A DNA stretch of 64,000 bases from JANOZM01 sp031429355 (GTDB lineage Bacteria; Pseudomonadota; Gammaproteobacteria; Burkholderiales; Burkholderiaceae_E). Positions within the stretch are counted from its first letter, which is position 1. Each line of letters opens with the position of its first letter. The stretch lies in the NCBI GenBank assembly GCA_031429355.1, contig JANOZM010000019.1, positions 25,464-89,463 on the forward strand, read 5' to 3'. The translations under genes were made by a program, and so were the position numbers. Of the stretch, positions 25,893 to 33,987 are shown piece after piece. The notes beneath the pieces were generated by a model. It was given only the letters and a program-made list of their open reading frames with translations, was not told the origin of the DNA and made no database searches.

Positions 25893-27179
25893 ATGAAACC
25901 CCGTGTATTAATACTGTTTGACTACGATTGGGACGAGCAAGGCTTCAAACGATTGGAATCGGAGTACGAATTCGATCGTGCCGGTTTCGATTTATTCGAG
26001 TTTCCAAGCAATGTTCGTTTAGTGAACTTCAATATCGAGCGCTTTGTTGACAAGCTAGTACGGCGTCACCAGGCAAATCCATACATCGCGGTATTGTCTA
26101 ACCACGAACAATTTGGTGCTTTGGCCGCAGCTTTGTTTGCCGAAAAAACCGGCTTGGCCGGGCCGTCCGTCGTCAGCATAATAAGTGCGCAGCATAAGTT
26201 GTGGATGCGAACCGTGCTTGGGCAAGTGTGCCCCCAGGCGAATATTAGCTTTCGGCCACTCAATTGCGATATCGGTGATCGCCCTCCGCAGGAAAGTGGT
26301 TGGCCTTTATTTGTGAAACCAATAAAAGCCGCTTACTCGGTGTTAGCGCGGACTTGTCATTCACAGAATGATTTAGAAGAACTCACCAAATTTTCATGGC
26401 ATGAAAAATGGGTAATTCGCATGTTGGTAGAACCCTTCGATAGATTGCGTAAAGAGCGATTGCCCGAAGCGCCATCGGCTCATCGTATGTTGATGGAGCA
26501 AGCAATCGAAGGCCAACAGTTCAATTTAGACGGCTACTTTTATCAGGGCCGCGCTTATCCTTTGGGCATGGTCGACGAGCTAATGTATCCCGGCACGGCA
26601 GCCTTTTTACGCTTTCACTATCCAAGCAAGCTATCGGCCCAAATGCAAGAAAAAGCGCTGTCTGTTGCCGAGACATTTTTGAAGCAGGTTGGCTTTGATC
26701 ACTCGTTTTTTAACCTCGAGTTTTTTGTAGAAGAAGGCAGCGGCGAAATTAAAGTAATCGAGTTTAATCCTCGACTAGGTTCGCAATTGGCCGACCTGTA
26801 TGGGCGCGTAGATGGCGTTGATGTTTACGCTATGCAAATTGCTTTAGCCCAAGGCAAAGACCCAGCACAAGTGCCAAAACGAAAAACTGCAGAAACCTGT
26901 GCCGCGAGTTTTGTGTTTAGGAAATTTGACGGCGCTGGCTCGCCCTTGGCTTTAACGCAAGCAATTAAGGACGCTTTTAAGAGCCAATTTCCTGATGCGC
27001 TTTTGTTTGAATTTCGCAAGAGCGATGTGGGGTTGCAGCGCGAATACAAATGGCTCGGCAGCCATCGGTACGGCGTTATGCATTTAGGCGCAAGCGACGA
27101 AGCACACTTGCAGCAAAAGTATTTGCAAGCCTGCCAACTCTTGGGTTGGACGCCAGGCCCGCAATTTGACGTTGTTTGA
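25893..27179 (+). CDS. ATP-grasp domain protein
   Basis: 428 aa from ATG 25893 (ATG 25860 would add 11 residues). N-terminal MKPRVLILFDYDWDEQG, then a central ATP-grasp fold with GWPLFVKPIKAAYS (ATP-binding Lys), LMEQAIEGQQFNLDGYF and the Mg-binding NLEFFVEEG...VIEFNPRLGSQ region. ATP-grasp enzymes ligate a carboxylate to an amine or thiol; this one resembles the biotin-carboxylase/acetyl-CoA carboxylase-like group, but no biotin-carboxyl-carrier context is present and the substrate is unknown. Divergent from the TlpA-like gene. Confidence 0.75.
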   Translation: MKPRVLILFDYDWDEQGFKRLESEYEFDRAGFDLFEFPSNVRLVNFNIERFVDKLVRRHQANPYIAVLSNHEQFGALAAALFAEKTGLAGPSVVSIISAQHKLWMRTVLGQVCPQANISFRPLNCDIGDRPPQESGWPLFVKPIKAAYSVLARTCHSQNDLEELTKFSWHEKWVIRMLVEPFDRLRKERLPEAPSAHRMLMEQAIEGQQFNLDGYFYQGRAYPLGMVDELMYPGTAAFLRFHYPSKLSAQMQEKALSVAETFLKQVGFDHSFFNLEFFVEEGSGEIKVIEFNPRLGSQLADLYGRVDGVDVYAMQIALAQGKDPAQVPKRKTAETCAASFVFRKFDGAGSPLALTQAIKDAFKSQFPDALLFEFRKSDVGLQREYKWLGSHRYGVMHLGASDEAHLQQKYLQACQLLGWTPGPQFDVV

Positions 27180-27213
27180 CGCTGTTTGATTAACTTAGCG
27201 CCTATTGTTTAGT

Positions 27214-27831
27214 TTACTTGCCTGCAGCAGCTTCTATTCGTTTTAGTTCGTCCAAGCTTACAACTTCAAAAACTGTGACTACCCGTTGGACGCCACCAAC
27301 GCGGCTGGCCACTTGCGAGGCACGGCTGGCTTCGTCTGAAGTAAGAATACCCATTAAGTAAGCCGTACCTTGTTCTGTTACCACTTTAATGGTGTTGGTC
27401 TGCACATCTTTAGCATCAACAAAGGCGGCCTTAATTTTTGTGGTTATTAAAGTATCGTTTGCATTAGTACCTAAGCCAGATCGCCCCGATACTGCTAATT
27501 CGTTATGAATTTGCCGAACGCCATCGATACCGGTCACGACTTTTTCCGCCGCTTGCTTAGCCGCAGCATCAAGAACTTGGCCCGTCAGTAATACCCGACG
27601 GTTGTAACTAGTAACACTGACCCCGCCTGGGTTTTTTATCGCGTCTTGCACACGGGCAAATGCTTTGAGTTCGATACCTTGATCATCAGTCTGTGCGCCT
27701 AAGGTTCTGCGATCGGTCGCAGCCATCACACCAACAGCAGCACCAGTTGCGGCTAAACCAAGACAACCCGATAACACACTACCAGCGAGTGTAGACACTA
27801 GGATTAGACTAAGACGGCGATTGAAGTTCAT
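27214..27831 (-). CDS. dolP: BON domain lipoprotein, DolP (YraP)-like
   Basis: 205 aa. Lipobox LSGC in MNFNRRLSLILVSTLAGSV-LSGC, then two BON domains (about residues 50-120 and 125-195), the second with TNTIKVVTEQGTAYLMGILT and the conserved RVGGVQRVVTVFEV. Outer-membrane lipoprotein that supports envelope integrity in the Escherichia coli relative. ATG at 27831 has AAGGA at good spacing, whereas ATG at 27837 has it adjacent, so 27831 is chosen. Normally diaA lies directly upstream; here yraN is the neighbour (22 bp). Confidence 0.88.
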   Translation of the reverse strand: MNFNRRLSLILVSTLAGSVLSGCLGLAATGAAVGVMAATDRRTLGAQTDDQGIELKAFARVQDAIKNPGGVSVTSYNRRVLLTGQVLDAAAKQAAEKVVTGIDGVRQIHNELAVSGRSGLGTNANDTLITTKIKAAFVDAKDVQTNTIKVVTEQGTAYLMGILTSDEASRASQVASRVGGVQRVVTVFEVVSLDELKRIEAAAGK

Positions 27832-27853
27832 AAACATTCCTTTTAGACATATA

Positions 27854-28219
27854 TTAAAAAGCGGCCTTAATCCAATCGAGCTGTGTGCCTGTAATACTCA
27901 CCACATCAAAGCGACAAACCGGTGGACTCCGATCTAACTGCGAACCCTTTAGATACCAGCTAGCCGTGCGCCGAATCTTTAGTTGCTTTGCGAGGGTAAC
28001 ACTTGCAGCCGCACCGCCAAAATTAGCATTGTTGCGCCTACGCACTTCGACAAAACAAAGTACTGCGCCATCCCAACAAATTAAATCAATCTCACCGGTT
28101 TTGGTTCGAAAATTAGTTTCAATGATCAAGCAACCTTGCTCCTCTAAGTGTTGCCTAGCCAACACTTCGGAAGCATCACCGATAGTCTTTGTATTAGCCA
28201 AAGGAAACCAGTTGCCCAT
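27854..28219 (-). CDS. yraN: YraN family protein (UPF0102), endonuclease-like fold
   Basis: 121 aa. Motif GDASEVLARQHLEEQG at the start of the fold and the core TKTGEIDLICWDG...LCFVEVRRR, the D-x-E-V-R/K arrangement of a Holliday-junction-resolvase-like nuclease fold. Nuclease activity is predicted from fold, not shown. It overlaps the LppC-like gene by 26 bp; a TTG at about 28201 would shorten the protein and remove the overlap. Conserved neighbour of lpoA/rsmI in proteobacteria. Confidence 0.88.
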   Translation of the reverse strand: MGNWFPLANTKTIGDASEVLARQHLEEQGCLIIETNFRTKTGEIDLICWDGAVLCFVEVRRRNNANFGGAAASVTLAKQLKIRRTASWYLKGSQLDRSPPVCRFDVVSITGTQLDWIKAAF

Positions 28220-29402
28220 TACGATACTGTAAAACCGTAGCTACTCGCTCAATTCGATTGAGCGCCTTGTTAACCGTTAGCCGGCCTGTGGCTCCCTCTA
28301 GAACTGTGCGTTGGGGATAAGGTAAAACATCAAAAATCAAGCGAAAAGCATCAAGACCTAACGCATACAAACGTGTCATTTCGTTGTTAAATCGTTGTGG
28401 TGGTTTTGGATAAGCTAGCGCCACCGGATGATCTTGAATGGCTAAATAAGGCATATCAACAAGCTTGATACCGTCAAGTTCGGGAATGTACTTCGCATTA
28501 GGTTGGCCTAACAAACTTAATTGCGATGTCGAATATAAAGTTGTCTTTCGATCAATTGCAGGTCGAATCGTACGAAGCTGTTCTACGCTAACACTTAGAA
28601 AAACGGCGTCTGGCTGATAAGGATCGATAGCGTTTTTTATTTCCGATAGGGGTCGGTTTTCAATTTCAATCGGCAACGGGCAATCGCCACCTAGTTCGCG
28701 CCAACCATCAATGAATGCCGCCGCCGCTCGACGTGCAGAAGCGTTTGTCGAGGTCAAGGTAATGGCTCTGAGTGGCCGACGTACAGGTTCGTTAATTGCG
28801 CTATCGTCAAATGCTTGCGCTGCAATTTGCCGAGCTTCGAGTTCTCCAGCAAGGCCAAAAGTAATTAGTCCGCTAGGAATGTTGCGGTCAGGGTCAGCCA
28901 AATTGAGACTGAGTACATTACTTGGAGGTACACCAGAATCGATATAGGCATTCACTCCAGCGCGCGTTAACGGTCCCGCAATCCAGTTTATTCCATCTGC
29001 TTGTAGCGCCATGACCGCATTAAAAAGATCGTTGGACCTATCGTCAATTTCTATAAACAGCAGAGGCTTTTGCTGGCCATCGCGTTGATGAGCGGCCAAA
29101 ATTCCTGCTTTCAAGGCTTGGCTCGCAGTTGCAAAGGGGCCAGAACTGAGCGGTAACAAGACGGCCTGTTGAGGCTTACCTAGGCCAACCACTTCGCGCG
29201 CGAGCAGCCCCGGTGCAACCGGTGTTTGCGCAGCAACTTGATTTGATAGTCCAATTGAGCCCATTAATGCAGGAACAGCCAGTACACTACGACCAATGAA
29301 TGCACGTCGACTGGGGGTTAGTTTTAATGAAGCTCCCGTCGGTGCATGGCACGGACTTTGCCCGAGCAAAGTATGTTTTTTAGAATTTTGGCAAGAATGC
29401 AT
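28194..29402 (-). CDS. LppC/LpoA-like (YraM) penicillin-binding-protein activator
   Basis: 402 aa from ATG 29402. The type-1 periplasmic-binding-protein fold is suggested by VLLPLSSGPFATASQALKAG, GINWIAGPLTRAGVNAY, and YSTSQLSLLGQP. The position between rsmI (divergent) and yraN is the conserved place of lpoA (yraM), whose product stimulates PBP1a peptidoglycan synthesis. An odd feature is the leader: SRRAFIG followed by a hydrophobic stretch ending near VAAQ, a twin-arginine-like signal peptide, with no lipobox where E. coli LpoA is a lipoprotein. The upstream codons to 29489 overlap rsmI and are unlikely to be coding. Confidence 0.75.
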   Translation of the reverse strand: MHSCQNSKKHTLLGQSPCHAPTGASLKLTPSRRAFIGRSVLAVPALMGSIGLSNQVAAQTPVAPGLLAREVVGLGKPQQAVLLPLSSGPFATASQALKAGILAAHQRDGQQKPLLFIEIDDRSNDLFNAVMALQADGINWIAGPLTRAGVNAYIDSGVPPSNVLSLNLADPDRNIPSGLITFGLAGELEARQIAAQAFDDSAINEPVRRPLRAITLTSTNASARRAAAAFIDGWRELGGDCPLPIEIENRPLSEIKNAIDPYQPDAVFLSVSVEQLRTIRPAIDRKTTLYSTSQLSLLGQPNAKYIPELDGIKLVDMPYLAIQDHPVALAYPKPPQRFNNEMTRLYALGLDAFRLIFDVLPYPQRTVLEGATGRLTVNKALNRIERVATVLQYRNGQLVSFG

Positions 29403-29426
29403 CGTGCATAACCTAATTTGATTCCT

Positions 29427-30299
29427 ATGACTAAAGATAATAGCGCCCCCCGAGGTATTTTGTATGTGGTGGCGACGCCAATAGGCCATTTGGATGATTT
29501 AACAGTGCGGGCGACACAAGTTCTAAAATCTGTTCACACGGTACTGGCTGAAGACACCCGAGTTACTGCAACACTTTTGAGGTCAATTGATGCGAGGCCT
29601 GAATCCTTGCTTTCGTCTGATCAATACCGTGAGACATCGCGGATTCAAACGGTTCTAGACCGGCTCAATGAAGGCCTATGTGCGGCTGTCGTTTCTGACG
29701 CGGGGACACCCGGAATTTCTGATCCGGGCGCACCAATTATCGCGGCGGTGCGCGCGGCGGGTTTTAAAGTTGTGCCAATTCCAGGTTGTTCGGCACTAGC
29801 CACTTTGGTTAGTATTAGCGGTCTGGCCGACGGTCGTTTTGTTTTTGAGGGATTTTTGCCTGCATCTAAATCAGGGCGCAATAAACGCTTAGAGGTGTTG
29901 AAGATGGCGCAAATGTCGGTCTTGTTGTATGAAGCCCCGCATCGTATCCGTGAATTTGCGGAATCGATCGTTGGAGTTTTCGGTCCACAGGCCCAGTTGA
30001 TAGTCGGGCGGGAGCTGACCAAAGCACACGAAGAAATTTGGGCGGGTCTCAGTGCAAATTTTGGGGCTTGGCTCGATGACGGCGCTTTCCGAACCAAGGG
30101 TGAATTTTCTGTTTTAATTTCGCCGAAACTTCAAAGCGATGGCGAAGTGCCCACTAACAATGAAGCTTTTCGATGGCTTACACAGCTCGTTCCAATAGTG
30201 GGCACCAACTCCGCCGCGAAAATTGCGATGAAAGCGTGTGGAATTTCACGGGCCGAATCGTACGAGCTTGCGCTTACTATCAATAACCAGCGCGAATAG
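29427..30299 (+). CDS. rsmI: 16S rRNA (cytidine1402-2'-O)-methyltransferase
   Basis: 290 aa SAM methyltransferase of the tetrapyrrole-methylase fold that 2'-O-methylates C1402 in the decoding centre. N-terminal LYVVATPIGHLDDLTVRA, then VLAEDTRVT and SDAGTPGISDPG, all diagnostic. ATG at 29427 is chosen over TTG at 29418. It is divergent from the LppC-like gene with 24 bp between starts, so the promoters must overlap the coding sequences. Confidence 0.94.
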   Translation: MTKDNSAPRGILYVVATPIGHLDDLTVRATQVLKSVHTVLAEDTRVTATLLRSIDARPESLLSSDQYRETSRIQTVLDRLNEGLCAAVVSDAGTPGISDPGAPIIAAVRAAGFKVVPIPGCSALATLVSISGLADGRFVFEGFLPASKSGRNKRLEVLKMAQMSVLLYEAPHRIREFAESIVGVFGPQAQLIVGRELTKAHEEIWAGLSANFGAWLDDGAFRTKGEFSVLISPKLQSDGEVPTNNEAFRWLTQLVPIVGTNSAAKIAMKACGISRAESYELALTINNQRE

Positions 30300-30309
30300 C
30301 TAAGTTGGT

Positions 30310-31473
30310 TTATTTCGAAAAAATTCGAACCGGTCGCGATCCGGTTAATTTTTCGACTCGGTCGGCTTGCACATTGGCTTGTTCGAGTGTCATTGGACCC
30401 ATGCGCAAGCGAATTAATTTTTCGGATTGCTCTAAATTAACCAAGCCTTCAGACTCGGGCAACAGCCGGGCAACCTTATACATCGAAGCTTCGGCGTTCT
30501 CGCGAGTTGAAAACGCGCCAAGCTGCAAAAATACATTGCTTGGGCTGCGAACCATCAAGCCTAAATTGGATTCAGCTACTGATCCAACGCCCAATTTGGT
30601 CTCGCTAAGTAAGTTTTGTTTCGACTCTTGCTTCGAGTTCTCCAATAAAGGCAATAGCGGATCACTATCTGAACCGGAAACAGTCGACATGCTTAAAGCT
30701 TGAGAAACTGGTGCGATTGTAGCGGAACCAACCTTTACTGCAGTCATAGTTAGTTGTGGCGCAGGATTCGAAATGACCTCAGGCTTAGATTGAACTTTGG
30801 GTATTGGCGTTGTTTGCACTTGAGCTAAAACTTGGGGTGCTTCGGTAGAACCTTCGGGTAACAGTAGTTCAATCGACACTTGTGTGTGCCCACTAGCGGT
30901 ATAGCCCAGCTTAGTAGCGGCAGCGAACGATAGATCAATTGCGCGGTTTTGCAAGAAAGGGCCACGATCGTTTACCCGAACCACCACTTGCTTGCCGTTT
31001 TTTAAGTTTATAACACGGACATAGCTAGGGATCGGCAAAGTTGGGTGCGCAGCAGTCATAGCCAACATGTCATAAGTTTCGCCGCTAGATGTCTTGCGGC
31101 CATGAAACTGTTTGCCGTACCACGACGCGATACCGTTTTGGTTAAAAGCGGTGCGCTTCGTCATGGGTTCGTAACGTTGACCAAAAACGATGTACGGACG
31201 ATTAGCGTTTGGTTTAATGGGCTCGGACTTTGGCACTGCATCGGCAATTTGTGCTAAATCTGAAGGTGCCATTTCAGGCGGGCCATCGCGGTCGTAATAA
31301 CCGCCGCCCTTGGCTACCGTGACCATACCGCTAACTTTGCCGACTGGCTCCTTCTTTACGGATTGGTCAGCCGGACCGTAAACCGATGCGCACCCACTCG
31401 CCAACATGATCAAGGTCATAGCGGCAAACGATTTTAATCTTTGGAAACTAAGCGGGTGAGAAAACGAAAACAA
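30310..31473 (-). CDS. rlpA: Septal ring lytic transglycosylase RlpA
   Basis: 387 aa. Lipoprotein signal with lipobox MLASGC near residue 26; a double-psi beta-barrel with GIASWYGKQFHGRKTSSGETYD and VVVRVNDRGPF (about residues 120-190; catalytic Glu/Asp region); a long linker; and a C-terminal SPOR domain beginning VFLQLGAFSTRENAEAS at about 318. RlpA cleaves denuded glycan strands at the septum; SPOR binds such glycans. The start is TTG at 31473, the only one giving a full signal peptide. It is convergent with rsmI. Confidence 0.92.
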   Translation of the reverse strand: MFSFSHPLSFQRLKSFAAMTLIMLASGCASVYGPADQSVKKEPVGKVSGMVTVAKGGGYYDRDGPPEMAPSDLAQIADAVPKSEPIKPNANRPYIVFGQRYEPMTKRTAFNQNGIASWYGKQFHGRKTSSGETYDMLAMTAAHPTLPIPSYVRVINLKNGKQVVVRVNDRGPFLQNRAIDLSFAAATKLGYTASGHTQVSIELLLPEGSTEAPQVLAQVQTTPIPKVQSKPEVISNPAPQLTMTAVKVGSATIAPVSQALSMSTVSGSDSDPLLPLLENSKQESKQNLLSETKLGVGSVAESNLGLMVRSPSNVFLQLGAFSTRENAEASMYKVARLLPESEGLVNLEQSEKLIRLRMGPMTLEQANVQADRVEKLTGSRPVRIFSK

Positions 31474-31578
31474 AGAAATTAAACCTAAATCAAAGAAATC
31501 TAAAACTCCAACAACAAAGGAAAGCGGTTTTTTGCACTAGCGATAACTTCATTGCCTCCATTGCCTTCAGCAATTAAC

Positions 31579-32448
31579 TTATATCAATGCGTCCACTTGC
31601 GAGCGCAATTGGTTTAAATAAGCAGGCGTTTTTAGGGACCGCGAGCCATACCAAGACATTAACTCCCCATCAACGATTACGACCGGTATTGCCTTAGATG
31701 TCAGGCTTTCAAGTTGTTCCTTGAGATTGCGCTGGTCTTCGGCTGAAAATGAATAAGGCTCGGTTGACAAAAGTACCGCGTCTACATTTGCCCAGTCAAC
31801 CAGAGAAAAATCGACGGTAGGGTATTCCCGTTCAGACGGCAAACCAATTTGAAGAAAATTAACTTGTTTTAGAACATCTGCAATGTAGGTAGTCGGTGCG
31901 ACCGACATCCAAGGGTCTTTCCAAATTAGGTACAAAACGTTTAATTGGGTTCGCTCCGGATGCAAACGAAAATCGCTTTTAGCAATTTGCGCCTTTAGCT
32001 CGGCAGCCAAATTCACGGCTGATTGCTTTTCATTAAAAACGCCACCAATGAGTTCAAACAATAAAAAGTTATCTTCAAACTTTGTTGGATGGGTGACCAC
32101 TAAATTGGGGATAAATTCTTTTAGAGTTAGCGCACACTCTTTCGTATTCTCCTCTAAATTCAAGACAATATGAGACGGGGCAAGCTTTTTCAACTTCTTA
32201 AAATTGATTTGCTTAGTTCCACCTACTTTTGGAATTGTCTTAACGAATTTTTCAGGATGGATACAGTATCCAGTGCGAGCGACCACTCGCTTTCCTAAGT
32301 TTAGATCAAACAATAACTCGGTAATACTCGGGACAAGGCAAGCGATCTTAAAATCGCCTTCCGCCGGTTTATGTTGCGTGCCGACGGCATCGACCAAAGA
32401 GGCGACATCGTCGGTAGTAACCGCTTTCAAATGAAAGTTAACCGTCAA
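31579..32448 (-). CDS. Helical-backbone periplasmic-binding-like protein (BtuF-like)
   Basis: 289 aa. The fold is that of class III substrate-binding proteins for cobalamin and iron-siderophores: IACLVPSITELLFDLNLGKRVV, TGYCIHPEKFVKTIPKVGGTKQ, APSHIVLNLEENTKE. No signal peptide or lipobox is present: the protein begins MTVNFHLKAVTTDDVASLV. It is therefore predicted to be cytoplasmic, unlike BtuF. The start is TTG right after the dsbA stop (AAAGG 4 bp upstream), suggesting translational coupling. No BtuCD genes are nearby. The ligand is unknown. Confidence 0.75.
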   Translation of the reverse strand: MTVNFHLKAVTTDDVASLVDAVGTQHKPAEGDFKIACLVPSITELLFDLNLGKRVVARTGYCIHPEKFVKTIPKVGGTKQINFKKLKKLAPSHIVLNLEENTKECALTLKEFIPNLVVTHPTKFEDNFLLFELIGGVFNEKQSAVNLAAELKAQIAKSDFRLHPERTQLNVLYLIWKDPWMSVAPTTYIADVLKQVNFLQIGLPSEREYPTVDFSLVDWANVDAVLLSTEPYSFSAEDQRNLKEQLESLTSKAIPVVIVDGELMSWYGSRSLKTPAYLNQLRSQVDALI

Positions 32449-33090
32449 TTAACCTTTACGGCCAGAGCGTTCTTGGCCAATTAATAAATCGACGACTTGC
32501 AATGCGGCCCCATTGCCACCGGCCATAGACGGTGCGGTCACAAATTTACCGTTGATCGCAAATAGGGGTACGCCATCGATTTTGTACTTGTCAGCCAGGT
32601 TAACCGAATTGCGCATACGTGTTTTAACCGAGAACGAATCGAAGGTATCCATAAACTTTTTACGATCGATTCCATTTTTTACAACTAAATCGGCCATGTC
32701 GCTTATTTGCGACAACATTTTGCGTTCTTTATGAATTGCCTCGAAAACTTGCGGACTCACTTGAGCGTCAACGCCAAGCGCTTTTAGGGTGAAAAAAAGC
32801 TGCTGGTGTTTAATCGCCTGTGGAAACCCAACATGCTCTTTACGAAAATCAACGTCGGGGCCGAGCTTTTTGACCCAATCGTTGAGGCTAGCTTCTAAAG
32901 AAAAGCAATGGTTGCATCCATACCAAAAAAATTCGATCACTTCGATTTTTTTAGGATTATCCGTAGGCACGGCATCAACACGGCGATAGTGTTGGCCTTC
33001 ACGGGGACCATTGGCTTGCGCCAAGGCAAACGGAGAGATAGACGTTGCAAGTGCTGCTGCAATGCTGTTCTTAAGGAATACGCGACGCAT
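32449..33090 (-). CDS. dsbA: Thiol:disulfide interchange protein DsbA
   Basis: 213 aa periplasmic oxidant that introduces disulfide bonds. Signal peptide of about 24 residues ending near ALAQA; active site CNHC at about residues 59-62 in EFFWYGCNHCFSLE (more usual CPHC, so Pro is replaced by Asn); cis-Pro loop GVPLFAING near residue 173. Helical domain inserted in the thioredoxin fold is intact. It is upstream of the BtuF-like gene and downstream of argS and the SPOR gene, as usual in Burkholderiales. Confidence 0.93.
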   Translation of the reverse strand: MRRVFLKNSIAAALATSISPFALAQANGPREGQHYRRVDAVPTDNPKKIEVIEFFWYGCNHCFSLEASLNDWVKKLGPDVDFRKEHVGFPQAIKHQQLFFTLKALGVDAQVSPQVFEAIHKERKMLSQISDMADLVVKNGIDRKKFMDTFDSFSVKTRMRNSVNLADKYKIDGVPLFAINGKFVTAPSMAGGNGAALQVVDLLIGQERSGRKG

Positions 33091-33288
33091 GATTTTTTCT
33101 TTCTCGGTTACAGGAAAAACAAGGCAGTTTGCGAGTTTTACTCAAGCAAGGCCGCCTTTGTTACATTAACGTCCAATAGATGACTAACGGTTGACCCGTG
33201 CTTTATGTTGCCAACGGACAAGCCGACAAACGTCATTTGCAAAAATACGTCGCAAACGCCGATGCTTAATTGCAGATCAACCGTCGTT

Positions 33289-33987
33289 TTACTGCCGCAG
33301 GGGTACTAAACTAGTTTCGACACCGCCGTCGGCCAAACGTTTGCGAACTGAATTGGCGTCATCCAGTTGCTTAAATGGTCCGGTTCGAACCCTATAAATG
33401 GTATTGCCATCGCGTTCGATAGTGGTAACTTTGGCCTCGTATCCAAGTAGTGCCAATTTACCTTTCATGCCGTCAGCATCGTCGCGGTCGCGAAAAGCGC
33501 CCGCTTGCAGCAAGTAACGGGTTGAGTCAGCTTCCGCTGCTTTTTCGACTTTCGCTTCAGTTGCTTTTGGTTCAACCGGTTTAGTATCGGCAGGTTTCGA
33601 TTCGGTTACTTTAACCGCAGGCTTATCCGCTTCTTTGGTCGGCGGTAAGTTTTCTTTTCCCAAACTGCCTAAAAGACCCAAAATGGAATCTTTGTTTTCC
33701 GACTGGGGCGCTTCTGTTGTGGAAGGCGTTGTAGGTGTTTCACCGGCTTTGGAGTTTTTGCCATACAACGATTTGTTGGGATCGGGCATTTCCGAACCAA
33801 CTTTTAGCTCGACAGGCTTGTTCTCGGCCGTTCTTGTTTCTTGTGACTTACCCACCTTGGTGACCCACGGTACAGGGGCTTTGGTCACAAACACCGCAAC
33901 CATCACCGCCACCAATAAACCCAAAATAAGACCAATCATCAAGCCAACGCCGGTACTTCCCCGTTGCTTGCAAATTTGCTGACGCAT
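33289..33987 (-). CDS. SPOR domain protein, inner-membrane anchored
   Basis: 232 aa from ATG 33987, which overlaps the argS stop by one base and has GGAG 8 bp upstream. A hydrophobic segment at about residues 14-36 (VGLMIGLILGLLVAVMVAVFV) follows a short cytoplasmic N-terminus; then a Lys/Glu/Pro/Thr-rich periplasmic linker (about 40-150) and a C-terminal SPOR domain starting YLLQAGAFRDRDDADGMKG. FtsN-like architecture, binding denuded glycans at the division site. Next to argS as in other Burkholderiales. Confidence 0.88.
   Translation of the reverse strand: MRQQICKQRGSTGVGLMIGLILGLLVAVMVAVFVTKAPVPWVTKVGKSQETRTAENKPVELKVGSEMPDPNKSLYGKNSKAGETPTTPSTTEAPQSENKDSILGLLGSLGKENLPPTKEADKPAVKVTESKPADTKPVEPKATEAKVEKAAEADSTRYLLQAGAFRDRDDADGMKGKLALLGYEAKVTTIERDGNTIYRVRTGPFKQLDDANSVRKRLADGGVETSLVPLRQ

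Noticed and set aside
30314..30329. Hairpin TTCGAA-AAAA-TTCGAA between rsmI and rlpA
   Set aside because: Short AT-rich stem without a T-run; it lies in the end of rlpA and is not a convincing terminator.
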